A stretch of 64,000 nucleotides of DNA from Ichthyophis bannanicus (taxonomy: Eukaryota > Chordata > Amphibia > Gymnophiona > Ichthyophiidae): NCBI GenBank assembly GCA_033557465.1, contig CM066033.1, positions 14,137,080 to 14,201,079 on the forward strand. Reading direction: 5' to 3'. Of this stretch, positions 51,201-60,372 are shown piece by piece. Position 1 is the first letter of the stretch; the number at the start of each line of letters is the position of its first letter. The translations under genes and the position numbers were made by a program. The notes beneath the pieces are model-generated. The model saw nothing but the letters and a program-made list of their open reading frames with translations. It was not told the origin of the DNA and made no database searches.

Positions 51201-52043
51201 TAAGAGGGACGGGCATTGAGGAAGATCATTAAAAGATACATAGTCATCCCATTGTTGTTCAAGATATTTCTGAAAGGCCTCATCCTCCCAAAGATAGGCA
51301 GGAAAGCACCATCCCCTCTGTATGGGTCCCTGAGCGTCCCACACAATCCAGATGGGGCCGTGATCAGATATCACAACAGGATCGATACCCGCCCGGGAGA
51401 CTCGTGGAAACCCACCCTCACTAATCAGTATGTAGTCAATACGGGACCATGTGCGGTGTGCGCGCGATTGGTGCGTATATTCTCGCTCTCCAGGATGGAG
51501 GACTCTCCATACATCTATGAGGTCTCCCATTCTACATAAGTACCCCACCCCTTTTTTGGTCCAGGAACCTGTGGGACTCGGTTGGGATTTATCCAGGCAT
51601 GGGTCATGAGGGCAGTTAAAGTCTCCTGCGATAATTAACTTATTCTGGCCATGCTTGTCCACTAAACGCAGGATTCGTTTATAAAAATCATGATCATACA
51701 CATTAGGAGCATATACATTCAACAGCCATACAGATTCATGATATAATTTAGTATGTAGCAAAATATAACGCCCGTGAGGGTCCGCCTCAATGTTACTCAC
51801 TTCCAAGGGCACGCCCTTCTTTACCAGGACCACTACCCCAGCCTTTTTTGTGCCCGAGTCCGCCCCATAGGCATTCGCCACCCAATCCCTGGCAAGCTTA
51901 CGATGTTCCAGGGCACTTAGGTGCGTCTCTTGCAACATGGCTATATGGACACCCTTCCTCTTAAGTGTTTGCAGAATTTTTGTGCGTTTAATGGGGGAGC
52001 CTATACCTCCTACATTCCAGGATACAATCTTAACCTCAGGCAG
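48231..52043 (-). CDS. L1/Tx1 ORF2p: AP endonuclease and reverse transcriptase (copy 2)
   Basis: The first ATG is at 51938 (MLQETH), but homology with copy 1 extends upstream in the same frame to about 52043 (EVKIVSWNVGGIGSPIKR), giving about 1,270 residues. The codon aligned with the copy-1 start is CTG, just after an in-frame TGA, so the start was either lost or is a non-AUG start. Domains: endonuclease (QETH, GDFNCPHD, SDHGPIW), RT with SLDAEKAFDRVAW, RQGCPLSPLLF and SAFADDMLI, and a C-terminal knuckle (CGWCGREPGTLLHKFWGC). No internal stop is present. Confidence 0.9.
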   Translation of the reverse strand: MPEVKIVSWNVGGIGSPIKRTKILQTLKRKGVHIAMLQETHLSALEHRKLARDWVANAYGADSGTKKAGVVVLVKKGVPLEVSNIEADPHGRYILLHTKLYHESVWLLNVYAPNVYDHDFYKRILRLVDKHGQNKLIIAGDFNCPHDPCLDKSQPSPTGSWTKKGVGYLCRMGDLIDVWRVLHPGEREYTHQSRAHRTWSRIDYILISEGGFPRVSRAGIDPVVISDHGPIWIVWDAQGPIQRGWCFPAYLWEDEAFQKYLEQQWDDYVSFNDLPQCPSLLFWEASKAVLRGAIISYTLARRKHLDCTLLVLERKLRALQRRLGKGRDDKIQKEYIHTQAALNDLLESRARMSMQYYRHRLYRYGNWSGTLLAKLVREPRGARFIPVLRGEAGALFHQPKRIAEIFRKFFHQVYSEEERDYAEGVECLAEQSLPQIAAADLQALNAPLSVQEVLQGIKRGKSHKAPGPDGFSIEYYKMLASRLAPSLVVMYDDARTAGIFLRDMRCADITVIPKPGKDTLDPASYRPISLINCDMKILASILATRLNPILPKLIDPRQVGFVQGREASRNLSKLLLGMDRCIHQDEALLLVSLDAEKAFDRVAWGYLWHVLPGFGLRGPFVQWIRALYAQPSARVGVNGTFSEPFILERGTRQGCPLSPLLFVLALEPLLQAIQRDPEIPGIRMGGEEMKISAFADDMLICLTSAPASLHRLLQVIRHFGKFSGLKINASKSVVLDVGGGVRPLWEGEFPLVWANGVIKYLGIHLLDRPDCLYQVNIPGRLARSLHTLQGWRCLPLSLRGRIALYVMVELPRWLYVLRMLPLWISTADWKRFETGLRGFLWRGKRSRIPLQALMSRREEGGLELPSLRNYNLRYVTKHVEALLEGDGGGTLVRHLDEIVEPYHRLYVLQMSRLPEVLRSGEGGTYLGTLRAAWRALSRRFGWNWTGSSLLPLVGNPNFTPGFSRMNVFRGWERQQVVCLGDLLMADGHTLDSFQNLQRRYTLPSHDFYGYLQVRHYWQGLTRVMTSHAGMEKDTPRLILGRLAENQRGEEACRKLLRPSRGDLYLRVLSERWGRDGVETMTPDLLRLAFGGIVRGPDWIYLQELQYKFLWRAYACDTWAYQVGLKNSALCGWCGREPGTLLHKFWGCPLVQDFWTQVCRLIAGWLDAPLLAHRETCLFHCWQLGPVELPVAYRSLCERGFLIAKKSLLHRWVEVSPPTVGLWESAMFDLLRMEKMTARQKGGNSWDSFMALWSPFIFCLSSGERALILNA

Positions 52044-52920
52044 AGCACCCCATCTTCAGAAAGCTCAGTATGTGATACAGATATTTGCGGTGCCAGAGGT
52101 GCCCAGCCTCACCCCCAGGACCAATATAATATAGGACCCTCACAGTATTCAGCCCCTCAGGAGGATTTGTGGCCTTCGTACTTGTGCCCAATGTCATCCC
52201 GCTAGGACACCCTAGGGCCGTGCTAGTCCCCCCCCCCCCCCCGAATCAACACCCCAAGTTGTTGTTCGATCAGCACCCCTCCCGTCCCCTACCCTCCCCC
52301 CTTCCCTCTCCCTCCATTTCTCCCCCTTACTCCCGCCTATTTCCCTCTTCTTTACCCCCTCCCCCCCTCCCCCCCTTCTCCCCTCCTTCCTCTATAGGAC
52401 ACCCCCTCCCACTTAAAAACACTAGCCATGCTACAGCCGGCTCCCTCCACCCGGCTCACGTCCCACCACCGTGCACAACAGGGCGGCCCAACTCCCCCCC
52501 TTCAAAGAATATCGCTGTCGGGAGAAACCTCCCCATATCGAGCCAGTAGCTCAGCCGCACCGGGATCTGGGCTCCCCTCCCAACAACCCCTGTGTCCAGC
52601 ATACCCTCCCCAAATCAATAATATCTCACCACTATCAAAACAGCATACAATGCAACATATCAAACAGTACCTGAAATGCAGAAAACTGAATACATATTCC
52701 TCTTATATAACCTCACATATCCACTACCCACACAATAGCGCCGCCCAACAGGGGCCCGCGCCGCAAAGAAAACCGTGGTTTCGGTCAGGGGACCCACCTT
52801 GGGCCCAACACAGCTGTGTGACCGTTAGTCCGGCCCATCTTCAGTCCCCCAACTCCCACTCGGGCTCACCAGGGAATACAGCTATTGAAGTCAGCTAAAT
52901 ACAGGAGAAAACGTAGCTGC
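52044..52920 (-). other. Inter-ORF spacer of L1/Tx1 copy 2
   Basis: Strongly C-rich on the plus strand (52224-52400), therefore G-rich on the sense strand, with many potential quadruplex runs. Frames such as 52169-52549 are antisense by-products. Confidence 0.65.
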
Positions 52921-53778
52921 TCAGGGCGCCCTTCCATGGTCACTCTCAGCTTTCTCCAGGTCCTCCAGAAATTGTTTCGCCGCCGCCGCCGTCGTCAGCA
53001 CATGATTTTTGCCGTCTGCTAGCACGCGGAGCGTGGCCGGAAAGGCCAGAGTGAAGCGCAGTTGTTTCCTGAAGAGCGCGGAACAGATCGGAGCAAATTC
53101 CTTACGCTTAGCTGCCACCGCAGCAGAGTAATCCTGGAAGAGTAGCACTTTTTGGTCATCGATCATCAGAGTCCGCTGTTTCCGGTAAGCCTGGAGCAGC
53201 CTCCACTTATGATGAAAGTTTAGGATACGTGCAATAACCACTCGGGGCCTTTGGATGTTCTCTTGTTTAGGCCCGAGGCGGTGTACTCGTTCCACCTTTA
53301 GGTCTCCCACGAGGTCTTCCAGCCCGAGTTCCCTGGGGAGCCAACTTTCCACCAGAGGGAGAAGCATAGCCTCGGTGCGCGACTCCGGGACTCCTACCAA
53401 ACGCAGATTATTTCTGCGGGAGCGATTTTCCAGGTCATCGACTTTGTCGCACAACATCTCGATCGTTTTTTGCATCTTGGCCTGCGTTCGAGCTTGGTTA
53501 CCTTCAGAGTCCTCCAGGGCTGAGACTCGATGCTCCAGCTCATCTACACGCTGCCCGAACTCCGTTAATGTCTCTCCCATCGTTTCTAGCTTAGCGAGGA
53601 TCATATCGAACTTCGGCTCCAAAATTTTTGCTACTTCGCGTGCGAGCTCCTCTGCGCCCGATTCTACACTCTCCGCTCCCGGCGAGGCAGGCTGTGGTTC
53701 TCCGAGCGGCTGCTTCCCCGCTGAGGTAGGCCCACTTCTTGGCGCTTTCTCCCGCTCTTTGCGCGTTGCCAATGGCAT
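52921..53778 (-). CDS. L1/Tx1 ORF1p (copy 2)
   Basis: About 285 residues from the first ATG at 53778 (MPLATRKEREKAPRSG); the frame extends nine codons further only to a GTG. The N-terminus is basic and proline-rich. A coiled coil (LAKLETMGETLTEFGQRVDE, continuing to about residue 115) leads to DLENRSRRNNLRLVGVP, an RRM-like core with VERVHRLGP and RPRVVIARIL, and a C-terminal domain with VLLFQDYSAAV. It is collinear with ORF1p of copy 1 (5227-6069). Same RNA-binding and chaperone role is expected. Confidence 0.88.
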   Translation of the reverse strand: MPLATRKEREKAPRSGPTSAGKQPLGEPQPASPGAESVESGAEELAREVAKILEPKFDMILAKLETMGETLTEFGQRVDELEHRVSALEDSEGNQARTQAKMQKTIEMLCDKVDDLENRSRRNNLRLVGVPESRTEAMLLPLVESWLPRELGLEDLVGDLKVERVHRLGPKQENIQRPRVVIARILNFHHKWRLLQAYRKQRTLMIDDQKVLLFQDYSAAVAAKRKEFAPICSALFRKQLRFTLAFPATLRVLADGKNHVLTTAAAAKQFLEDLEKAESDHGRAP

Positions 53779-53949
53779 GCTGGCTTTAAATTTTATAGAT
53801 ACCACTGCTAGAGAGTGAGACCTTTCTTCCCGTGGTCTTAAAGTTGCAAATATTTCAAAATGCTCTTAGAAAAGATTCATGGAGAGTTGGGTCGCCCCGG
53901 AGCGATCAGAGAGACCTCTTACTCGCTCATGAGTCACGTGGGATCTCCC
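53779..53949 (-). promoter_or_regulatory. 5' UTR and start region of L1/Tx1 copy 2
   Basis: Only about 170 bp precede ORF1. Near the element's first bases lie an E-box CACGTG (53935-53940) and an overlapping AP-1-type site TGACTCA (53930-53936). This contrasts with the 1-kb GC-rich 5' UTR of copy 1 and could mean slight 5' truncation or a different promoter. Confidence 0.5.
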
Positions 53950-53965
53950 TGGCAGATGAAATTTA
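53950..53965. repeat. Right TSD of L1/Tx1 copy 2
   Basis: Identical to 47864-47879. Confidence 0.92.
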
Positions 53966-54666
53966 ATGTGGACAAGTGCAAGGTTATGCACCTACGGAAG
54001 AACAACCTAAACTATGGTTACACGATGGAAGGTTCCACATTAGGAACCACCACCCAGGAAAAAGATTTAGGCTTCATTGTGGATAACATGTTAAAACCCT
54101 CGGCCCAGTGTGCAGCAGCGGCCAAGAGAGCAAATAGAATGCTAGGTATGATAAGGAAAGGAATGGAAAATAAAACAAAAGATATTATAATGCCTTTATA
54201 TCGTTCCATGGTGAGACTGCACCTTTAATATTGTGTGCAATTCTTGTCGCCGTATCTTAAAAAGGATATAGCGATTTTAGAAAAGGTTCAGAGAAGAGCC
54301 ACCAAAATGGTAAAGGGGATGGAAGGATACTCCTATGAAGAAAGGCTAAAAAGGTTAGGGCTCTTTAACCTGGAAAAGAGATGGCTGAGGGGAGATATGA
54401 TAGAAGTCTATAAATTAATGAACGGAGTGGAACGGGTAAACGTAGATCGATTGTTTAGCTTATCAGAATATAGAAAGACTAGGGGAAATGCAATGAAGCT
54501 ACAGGGTAAACTATTTAAGACTGATAAAAGAAAATATTTTTTCACTCAACGTGTAATCAAACACTGGAATTTGTTACCGGAGGATGTAGTAAAGGCTGTT
54601 AGTGTAGCTGGGTTTAAAAAAGATTTGGACAAGTTCCTGGAGGAAAGGTCCATAAACCATTATTAA
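53950..54666 (+). pseudogene. CR1 RT, C-terminal part
   Basis: It starts with the right TSD (53950-53965) and continues WQMKFNVDKCKVMHL from 47879. Frame 53860-54228 covers the connection region, and 54235-54666 covers MEGYSYEERLKRLGLFNLEK to VIKHWNLLPEDVVKAVSV. One TAA (54226-54228) interrupts where CR1 relatives are open. 3' UTR follows to 54835. Confidence 0.85.
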
Positions 54667-54835
54667 GAAGGGACCCAGGATATCAATGCTTGACCCAGTA
54701 CAAGCATTGTGGAACCTGTGTCTCTTGGGGAAACTGCTAGGTACTTATGACCTAGTTTGGCCACTGTTGGAAACAGGATACTGGGCTTGATGGACCTTGG
54801 TCTGACCCAGTATGGCATATCTTATGTTCTTCTGT

Positions 54836-57360
54836 AAGACCATTATCAAGCCGTACTGTAGAAACGCTAGGATTTCTGGAATCTGCACTCACCATGGAGA
54901 ACACTGTTGATGAGCGCACCATGACTCAAACAAGCGTCATATGCGAGTGTAAGCTAACGATGTGGATGGGCAGCGTGCTTTAAGCAGAATCTGAACCACC
55001 TTAAGCAAATAGCCTTTATGGTCTAGACGCTACTTCTTAAGAGCCAAGCCGTAAGCGATTAAGGAGCCGGGTTGTCCATTAGGACTGGGCCCTGCCTCAG
55101 GAGTGTGGTGAGAGCCCAGCAGCAGGGGTGAGGTCACTTGCAGCCAACAAGGTCCGCGTACCATGGGTGCAAGGATCAGCTGGGTGCGACCAGGACCACC
55201 AGAATAGGGTGAGACTTGATGCGATGGAGACACCTCCCGATCAGTGGCTATGGTGGAAACAAGTATAGCAACGAGACCCCTGGCCAATGCTGGGCCAGGG
55301 TGTCTATCCCCTGATAGCCAAATTCCCTGCAGTGACTGAAGAAGTTGGATACTTTGACGTTCGCAGCAGTGGGCATGAGATCGAACATGGGTTGGTCCCA
55401 GAGACTCAATACGCTGGAAGGCCATCAGATGGAGTTCCTACTTGCCAGGGTCCAGAGTATACCGACTAAGTCGGCTTGAACATTGTCTACCCCGGCAATG
55501 CGTTGGGCTGAGAGAGATTGCAAGTGCAGCTTGGCGCAAAGGAGGAGTAGCAACATCTCCCTGGTGACTCCCAGGGGTTTTGTGTCACTCTGTTGGTTGA
55601 GATAGGCCACTGTGGTGGCATTGTCGCAGAGGACGCAGACAGAGTGATGGCAGAGTAGCGGGAGAAAGGTCTGCAGAGCAAGGCGGACTGCTCGCACCTC
55701 GAGCAGATTGTAGTCCTGCGCTGCTAGAGACCAGCGAGTTAGAAGAGCCCATTGCAGGGGTCACATGTGGGCTCATGCCCAAGGGACGACATAGATCATC
55801 GCTGCCATGGCCACCAAAACTTGAAGATAGTCCCACCCCAGGGCCAAGCCTGAAGGCAGAACATTTGGAGTTGATCTGAGAGTCTCTGCAGCTGGCAAGA
55901 GGAAGATCCGCCCAAGGCGGGTGTCAAAGTGGGCCCCCAGGAACTCCAGGGACTGGGAAGGACTGAGTCAGCTCTTGGCGTGTGACTTCCTAGTCTAGAT
56001 GCACCAGGAAAGTCACAACTTGGGAGACAGCCACTAGAGCCTCCAGATAAGACTTTGCCTCGATGAGCTAGTCATCCAAGTACGGATGTATGTGGATACC
56101 CTGCTTCGGCAGAGGTGCTGCTACTACAACTATGACCTTGAAGAAGGTACATGGAGCTGTTGTGAGACCAAACAGCAACACGCTAAACTGAAAGTGGCAT
56201 CCTAGCACTGTAAAATGCAGAAAGCGCTGTTGATCCAGGTCCAGAATGGGTTGAAAGGAGCCATCCTTCTTTGCAACGGCAAAGTAGATGGAGTAGTGTC
56301 CGGTTGTGGTCTCTGGTAGAGGCACTGTTCAATGGCCCAAGGTCCAACAGGCTTCCTACTTTGTCCCCGAGCCACAAGGGGAAACTTTGAAGGTATCGTG
56401 TATAGGATAGGCGCATTCTAGAACATTGCCGCAGTAGACAATACTGAGGACCCCATTGATCGGTAGTGATCTTTTCCCACTTGTGCGCAAATAGGGCCAG
56501 ATGGCCCCCCACTGGAGGCATCCCGGAGTGGGCCAGAGGAGCGTCAGTGGGAGGAGCGGCTAGGGCCGGCAAACTTTGTGGGGGCAGAGGAGTCCTTTGT
56601 CCGATACACCGCCCAAAAAGGTTCCGACCTTGGGGCAGTCCTGGAGGATGGAGGCCCCGAATACCATCCTGGTCGGTAACACCAAGAATCTCTGACACTC
56701 ATCTGGGAGGAAGAAAAAGGGGATGAACTCCGACCCGAACAGTGGTTAGCTGTCTTTGGTCTATCCTCTGGTAAGCGCCTGAGAAGCAGTTTGTATCATT
56801 TCCTGTCCTTGAGAGTCTGAGAGGCACAATGCATCCACCGCCTGAGTAATCAATGCTAGAAGTTCCTACTTACGGAATAAATTGACATCCTGAGCTGCCT
56901 CCTGATCTTTTGCTTGGTCATCGGAAGACGACCACTCTCCGTCTTCCCAATGTGAAGATAGAGGGCTATCCTCTATGGAGGGATGATCCTGTTCCATTGC
57001 ACCATCCTGTGAAGCTCAGGAGATCTCTTTTACAGGCCGCGTGGACTCTTCTGAGGTGGACTCAGTCAGAGTGCGCTTTTGTGCCCTGTGTGCTGCCACT
57101 GCCACTGGCCTGGAGGAAGAAGTGCTCACTTTGAGGGAAGCTGATGTGGATGCCCAAAGGCCTCAAGCTTGCCTGAAGAGGGACATAAATTGCGCCAAAT
57201 CTTGATCCATGCTGCCTGCACTGGGCTGCTGTGGCTGCAGCAGGAGTAAAAGAGGAGGGGCATCCTCCGAGGGAGAGAACGGAGATAAGGCCCTGGCAGC
57301 TGAGGAGGGAGCTGATGCATCTTGACATAAATTGAGGGACCCTGCAGGTTCTTCCTCATG
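54836..57360 (-). pseudogene. DIRS-like element a: gag, RT, RNase H and recombinase start (decayed)
   Basis: Minus strand: gag start at 57360 (MRKNLQGPSIYVKMHQ), then a fragment similar to the gag of element b (LLALITQAVDAL). RT remnants follow (HYSIYFAVAKKDGSFQPILD, 56325-56068, reaching HPYLDD), with about 55 residues including motif A deleted after ILDL. RNase H remnants come next (DNATTVAYLNQQ, NVQADL, 55697-55425). The methyltransferase-like and recombinase start (55425-54836, SLIAYGLALK) is last. Frameshifts and deletions throughout. Confidence 0.75.
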
Positions 57361-57369
57361 CAGCAGTAA

Positions 57370-57907
57370 AGAGAAATTAGACTTACCTGCTAATTGTTGT
57401 TCCTTGAGGAACTCCAGTCCAGTCCCTCACCTCTGGGTAGTGCACCTCCTCTCGCAGCATGGAGACTGGGCATGTCAGAATTGTGACACCACTGTACATA
57501 TCCTACTGGCACCTCCCACCAGCTCCCAGTGATCTAATGACAAAGCAGACTCAAAGGAGCAACAAATAAGTAGCAATAATATTAAATACAACATCTTAAC
57601 TCTAAAACTGAACTAAATCTCCCTTAAATAAGAGGATAACTCTCCCTCTCCCGCTTGAAGGAAATAGGACAGAAAGGAGAGAGAAGAAAGAATACAGAGT
57701 ATACATTGTCTGAGTACAGAAAAAAAATTTGCTGATTTTCTACTGCCTGGCTGCTGTTACCCTACACAAACACAAAGACTCTGCGGAGGCTGACAAACCC
57801 CGGGCGGGAATCGGGACTGGACTGAAGTTCCTCAAGGAATAACAATTAGCAGGTAAGTCTAATTTCTCTTTCCTTATCGTACCTCCAGTCCAGTCCCTCA
57901 CCTCTGG
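57370..57907. repeat. DIRS terminal unit shared by elements a and b
   Basis: An inverted pair of 56 bp with two mismatches (57370-57425 with 57814-57869, core GCTAATTGTTGTTCCTTGAG) encloses about 390 bp. The outer segment TCCAGTCCAGTCCCTCACCT is repeated directly at 57413 and 57884. Read on the minus strand, it is the 3' end of element b and at the same time the 5' end of element a. Confidence 0.8.
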
Positions 57908-57910
57908 AAA

Positions 57911-58486
57911 TTACTGGGAGGGATCTGTCCACCTGGACGGTAAAACCGCAGACCCAAAACAGGCATCTCCAGCCGCTTGAACATCTAGGCGATAATATTT
58001 ACTAAAAGTATTCAAGGAAGACCAAGTGGCTGCTCTGCAAATCTCAACCGGAGGACCCAAGCTATGTTCCGCCGACGAAGTCACTTGCACTTTAGTAGAA
58101 TGAGCCCGCAGCCCCATGGGCACCTGACGACCTTGCAAGATATACGCTGATGCTATTGCTTCACGGACCCATCTGGAAATTGAAGCTTTGGCTGCCGCTT
58201 CACCCTTATGCGGACCTCCAAAGAGAACAAACAAATGCTCAGACTTGCGGAAGGACTCCAAGACCTTCAAGTATCGCAGAAGAACTCTCTTTATGTCTAA
58301 CAAACGCAAGCTATGGTCAGATGCGTTCTCATCCGAAATATCCAATACTGGCAAGAAGACAGATTGATTCACATGAAATGGCAAAACTATCTTTGGCAAA
58401 CAGGACGGAACGGGACACAGCATCACTTTTTCCCTAGAGAAAGTCAGAAACGGTTCCTGACAGGACAAGGCCTGCAACTTTGAGTT
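57911..58486 (-). pseudogene. DIRS tyrosine recombinase (element b), C-terminal two-thirds
   Basis: It starts abruptly at LQALSCQEPFLTFSREK next to the CR1 fragment and is then open to its end. It includes VLLRYLKVLESFRKSEHLFV, RAHSTKVQVTSS (H-x-x-R replaced by H-x-x-K) and RAATWSSLNTFSKYYRLD with the nucleophilic Tyr. The first catalytic Arg region is missing. The H-x-x-K change suggests loss of activity. Confidence 0.8.
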
Positions 58487-58734
58487 ACATAAGAACATAA
58501 GATATGCCATACTGGGTCAGACCAAGGTCCATCAAGCCCAGTATCCTGTTTCCAACAGTGGCCAATCTAGGTCATACGTACCTAGCAGTTTCCCCAAAAG
58601 ACACAGATTCCACAATGCTTGTACTGGGTCAAGCATTGATATCCTAGGTCCCTTCTTAATAATGGTTTATGAACCTTTCCTCCAGGAACTTGTCCAAACC
58701 TTTTTTAAACCCGGCTGTTAGTGTAGCGGGGTTT
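58487..58734 (-). mobile_element. CR1 3' end inserted with deletion in DIRS-like element b
   Basis: ACATAAGAACATAAGATATG at 58487 starts the CR1 3' terminus (minus orientation), collinear with 16489-16735. At the 5'-truncated end a 15-bp piece (58713-58727, GGCTGTTAGTGTAGC) is inverted relative to the CR1 consensus between AAACCC and GGGTTT, as in twin-priming inversions. The DIRS RT, RNase H and first part of the recombinase are missing at this site, about 2.4 kb relative to element c. Confidence 0.8.
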
Positions 58735-59755
58735 CCTAAATCCCGAGGAAGGGGATTAGCAAACCCTCTGCCCGCTCCCCGGAATCCTCTAAAACTTTGA
58801 CCTCGAGAGAAAAACCTTCTTCTTTGAAAGCCTCCCAAACAGGAGATACAAAAACGCCTGAAATCCTGAGGTTGACCCCGCGAAGGTAACGGAGTCCAGC
58901 CCTGCTTCGGCTTATCTTCTGGTAAGCGACCCCCTTTTGATTTCCCCAAATCTTTGATCAGCTTGTCAAGATCCTCTCCAAACAAGAACATCCTCTTAAA
59001 AGGAAGTTTGCTAAGACGCGACTTGGAGGAACTGTCCGCTGCCCAATTTCTTAGCCTGAGATAGTGGCGTGCTGCTACCAAGGAAGCCATGCTATTCACC
59101 AAACCTCTAATAAGACCATAGTGGACACTGGCTAAATAAGCTGAACCTAACTCTAGCCTTATCACATCCGCTAACTGCTCCTGAGTTTGTTGTGCTGGCT
59201 GTTGCAAATGCTGCGACCAGCGAAGACATGCTCTCGCTACCCAAGTCCCACAAGTAGACGCTTGTAGAGACAGAGCATTAACCTCAAAAGCTTGCTTCAA
59301 TAAGGTGTCCACCTTCCGATCCTGTGCGTCCTTCAAAGCCGCACTGCCCTCAACCGGAATGGTAGTCTTCTTCGTGACCACTGAAACTGCTGCATCTATA
59401 TGCGGAGAACGAAACACCTCACGTTCCTAATCAGCCAAGGGATAGAGAGGATTCATAGACCTCATACCTCGCAATCCTACCTCCGGCAAATCTCATTCAT
59501 CCTGAATCATCTGCTTAACCAAACGGTGAACTGGAAAAACAGCCTGTGACTTCCGTACAGCTTGAATGAGAGGATCCTCCAACCCCTCATCCTCCGCTGG
59601 TACCACAGAGGAAAGGTTGAGAGCCTGAAACGACTCCGTAATGAGCGCTGACAGCTCCTCTCTCCGAAAGACCCGGATAATTCTCACACACGAGGCACTG
59701 AAGACGCATAGTCATTAGCGCTACGGAATCCTTGCCCTTTAAGAGCTCAAAACAG
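58735..59755 (-). pseudogene. DIRS gag-like protein (element b)
   Basis: The minus-strand frame 59417-58735 reads FRSPHIDAAVSVVTKKTTIP, ALKDAQDRKVDTLLKQAFEV, RSQ-type helical segments with CLRWSQHL, NWAADSSSKSRLSKLPFKR and a Gly/Arg/Phe-rich tail (FRGFRGAGRGF). The upstream piece 59687-59493 (ELSALITESFQALNL) is separated by two stops at about 59428 and 59500. It is closely related to the gag of element c (63984-63316). Function is nucleic-acid binding by analogy. Confidence 0.75.
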
Positions 59756-59783
59756 TGAAAAGTAAAGAACCTCCTGCAAAATT

Positions 59784-60358
59784 AAATGGAAATTACACTA
59801 ACCTGGTAATTGTAGTTCCTGTAGGATCCAGTTTAGTCCTCCACAATCGGGTAATGCCCCTCCTACTGCAGCCTGGAGACTGGACCAATCAAATCTTCTG
59901 TAGTACATATCCAGCAGGAGCTCCCAGAAGCCCCCCAGTGTACTAGTAACAAAGCAAACTTAACGAAGCAACACAACAGATTTTTATTAGGCTATCAATA
60001 AACTATGTACTTCCCCCCCTGGAATAACCAACTCCCTCCCCAAACGAGGAAGTCAGGACACTGCATGGCGCCGGTATCGACGCCTTTAAATTTACACCGA
60101 GCTTCCCCCAGAAACTAAGGAGCTGACTGAACTCCAAAAGAAAGGGAAGAGCCATAGCGATAAGCACGACTGCCGACAGAGTCCGAACGGGACGAAAAAC
60201 CATCCTACAGGCACCCGCTCGGGACAGCGCGCCGCAAAATCATACAGATAGTCGGGAGGGAAGGAGGACTAAACTGGATCCTACAGGAACTACAATTACC
60301 AGGTTAGTGTAATTTCCATTTCCTGTGCGGATATCCAGTTTAGTCCTCCACAATCGGG
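59784..60358. repeat. DIRS terminal unit shared by elements b and c
   Basis: A perfect 59-bp inverted pair (59784-59842 with 60263-60321, core CTGGTAATTGTAGTTCCTGT) encloses 420 bp. ATCCAGTTTAGTCCTCCACA is repeated directly at 59826 and 60333. It follows the recombinase stop of element c (60373) and precedes gag of element b. Same plan as 57370-57907 and 46051-46492. Confidence 0.85.
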
Positions 60359-60372
60359 ATGTAACAGAGCAG

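Larger units (their letters stand above)
47880..53949 (-). mobile_element. L1/Tx1-type LINE (copy 2) inserted in CR1
   Basis: The 6.07-kb element is bounded by a perfect 16-bp TSD. Minus-strand order: short 5' UTR (53949-53779), ORF1 (53778-52921), an 877-bp inter-ORF spacer, ORF2 (52043-48231), and a 3' UTR with a G-run tract and AATAAA (plus-strand TTTATT at 47892-47897). There is almost no A-tail. It is clearly related to copy 1 in both ORFs but a different family. Both ORFs are free of stops. Confidence 0.9.
47337..54835 (+). mobile_element. CR1 LINE inserted into DIRS-like element a, itself split by L1
   Basis: The two halves, 47337-47879 and 53950-54835, belong to one CR1. RT runs from GFRQGRSCLTNLL through DFQKAFDKVPH and SGVPQGSVLGP to a mutated active site, then stops at WQMKF where the L1 insertion begins. 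It resumes after it at WQMKFNVDKCKVMHL. The C-terminal part and 3' terminus (CTGACCCAGTATGGCATATC, 54813) complete it. The catalytic FADD is FAHD here (His codon at 47771-47773), so the RT was dead. 5' truncated. Confidence 0.88.
46051..57425 (-). mobile_element. DIRS-like element a, interrupted by CR1 and L1
   Basis: On the minus strand it runs from a terminal repeat at 57425-57370 through gag remnants (57360-56700), RT remnants (56700-56060) and RNase H (55700-55425). Next come the start of the recombinase (55060-54836) and, after the CR1 block at 47337-54835, the rest of the recombinase (47336-46425). It ends in a terminal unit (46492-46051). Coding signal continues in register across the CR1 insertion. 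All ORFs are broken. Confidence 0.75.

Noticed and set aside
51216..52898. Plus-strand frames in and next to L1 copy 2
   Set aside because: Antisense to ORF2 and to the G-rich spacer; low-complexity and Pro-rich translations.
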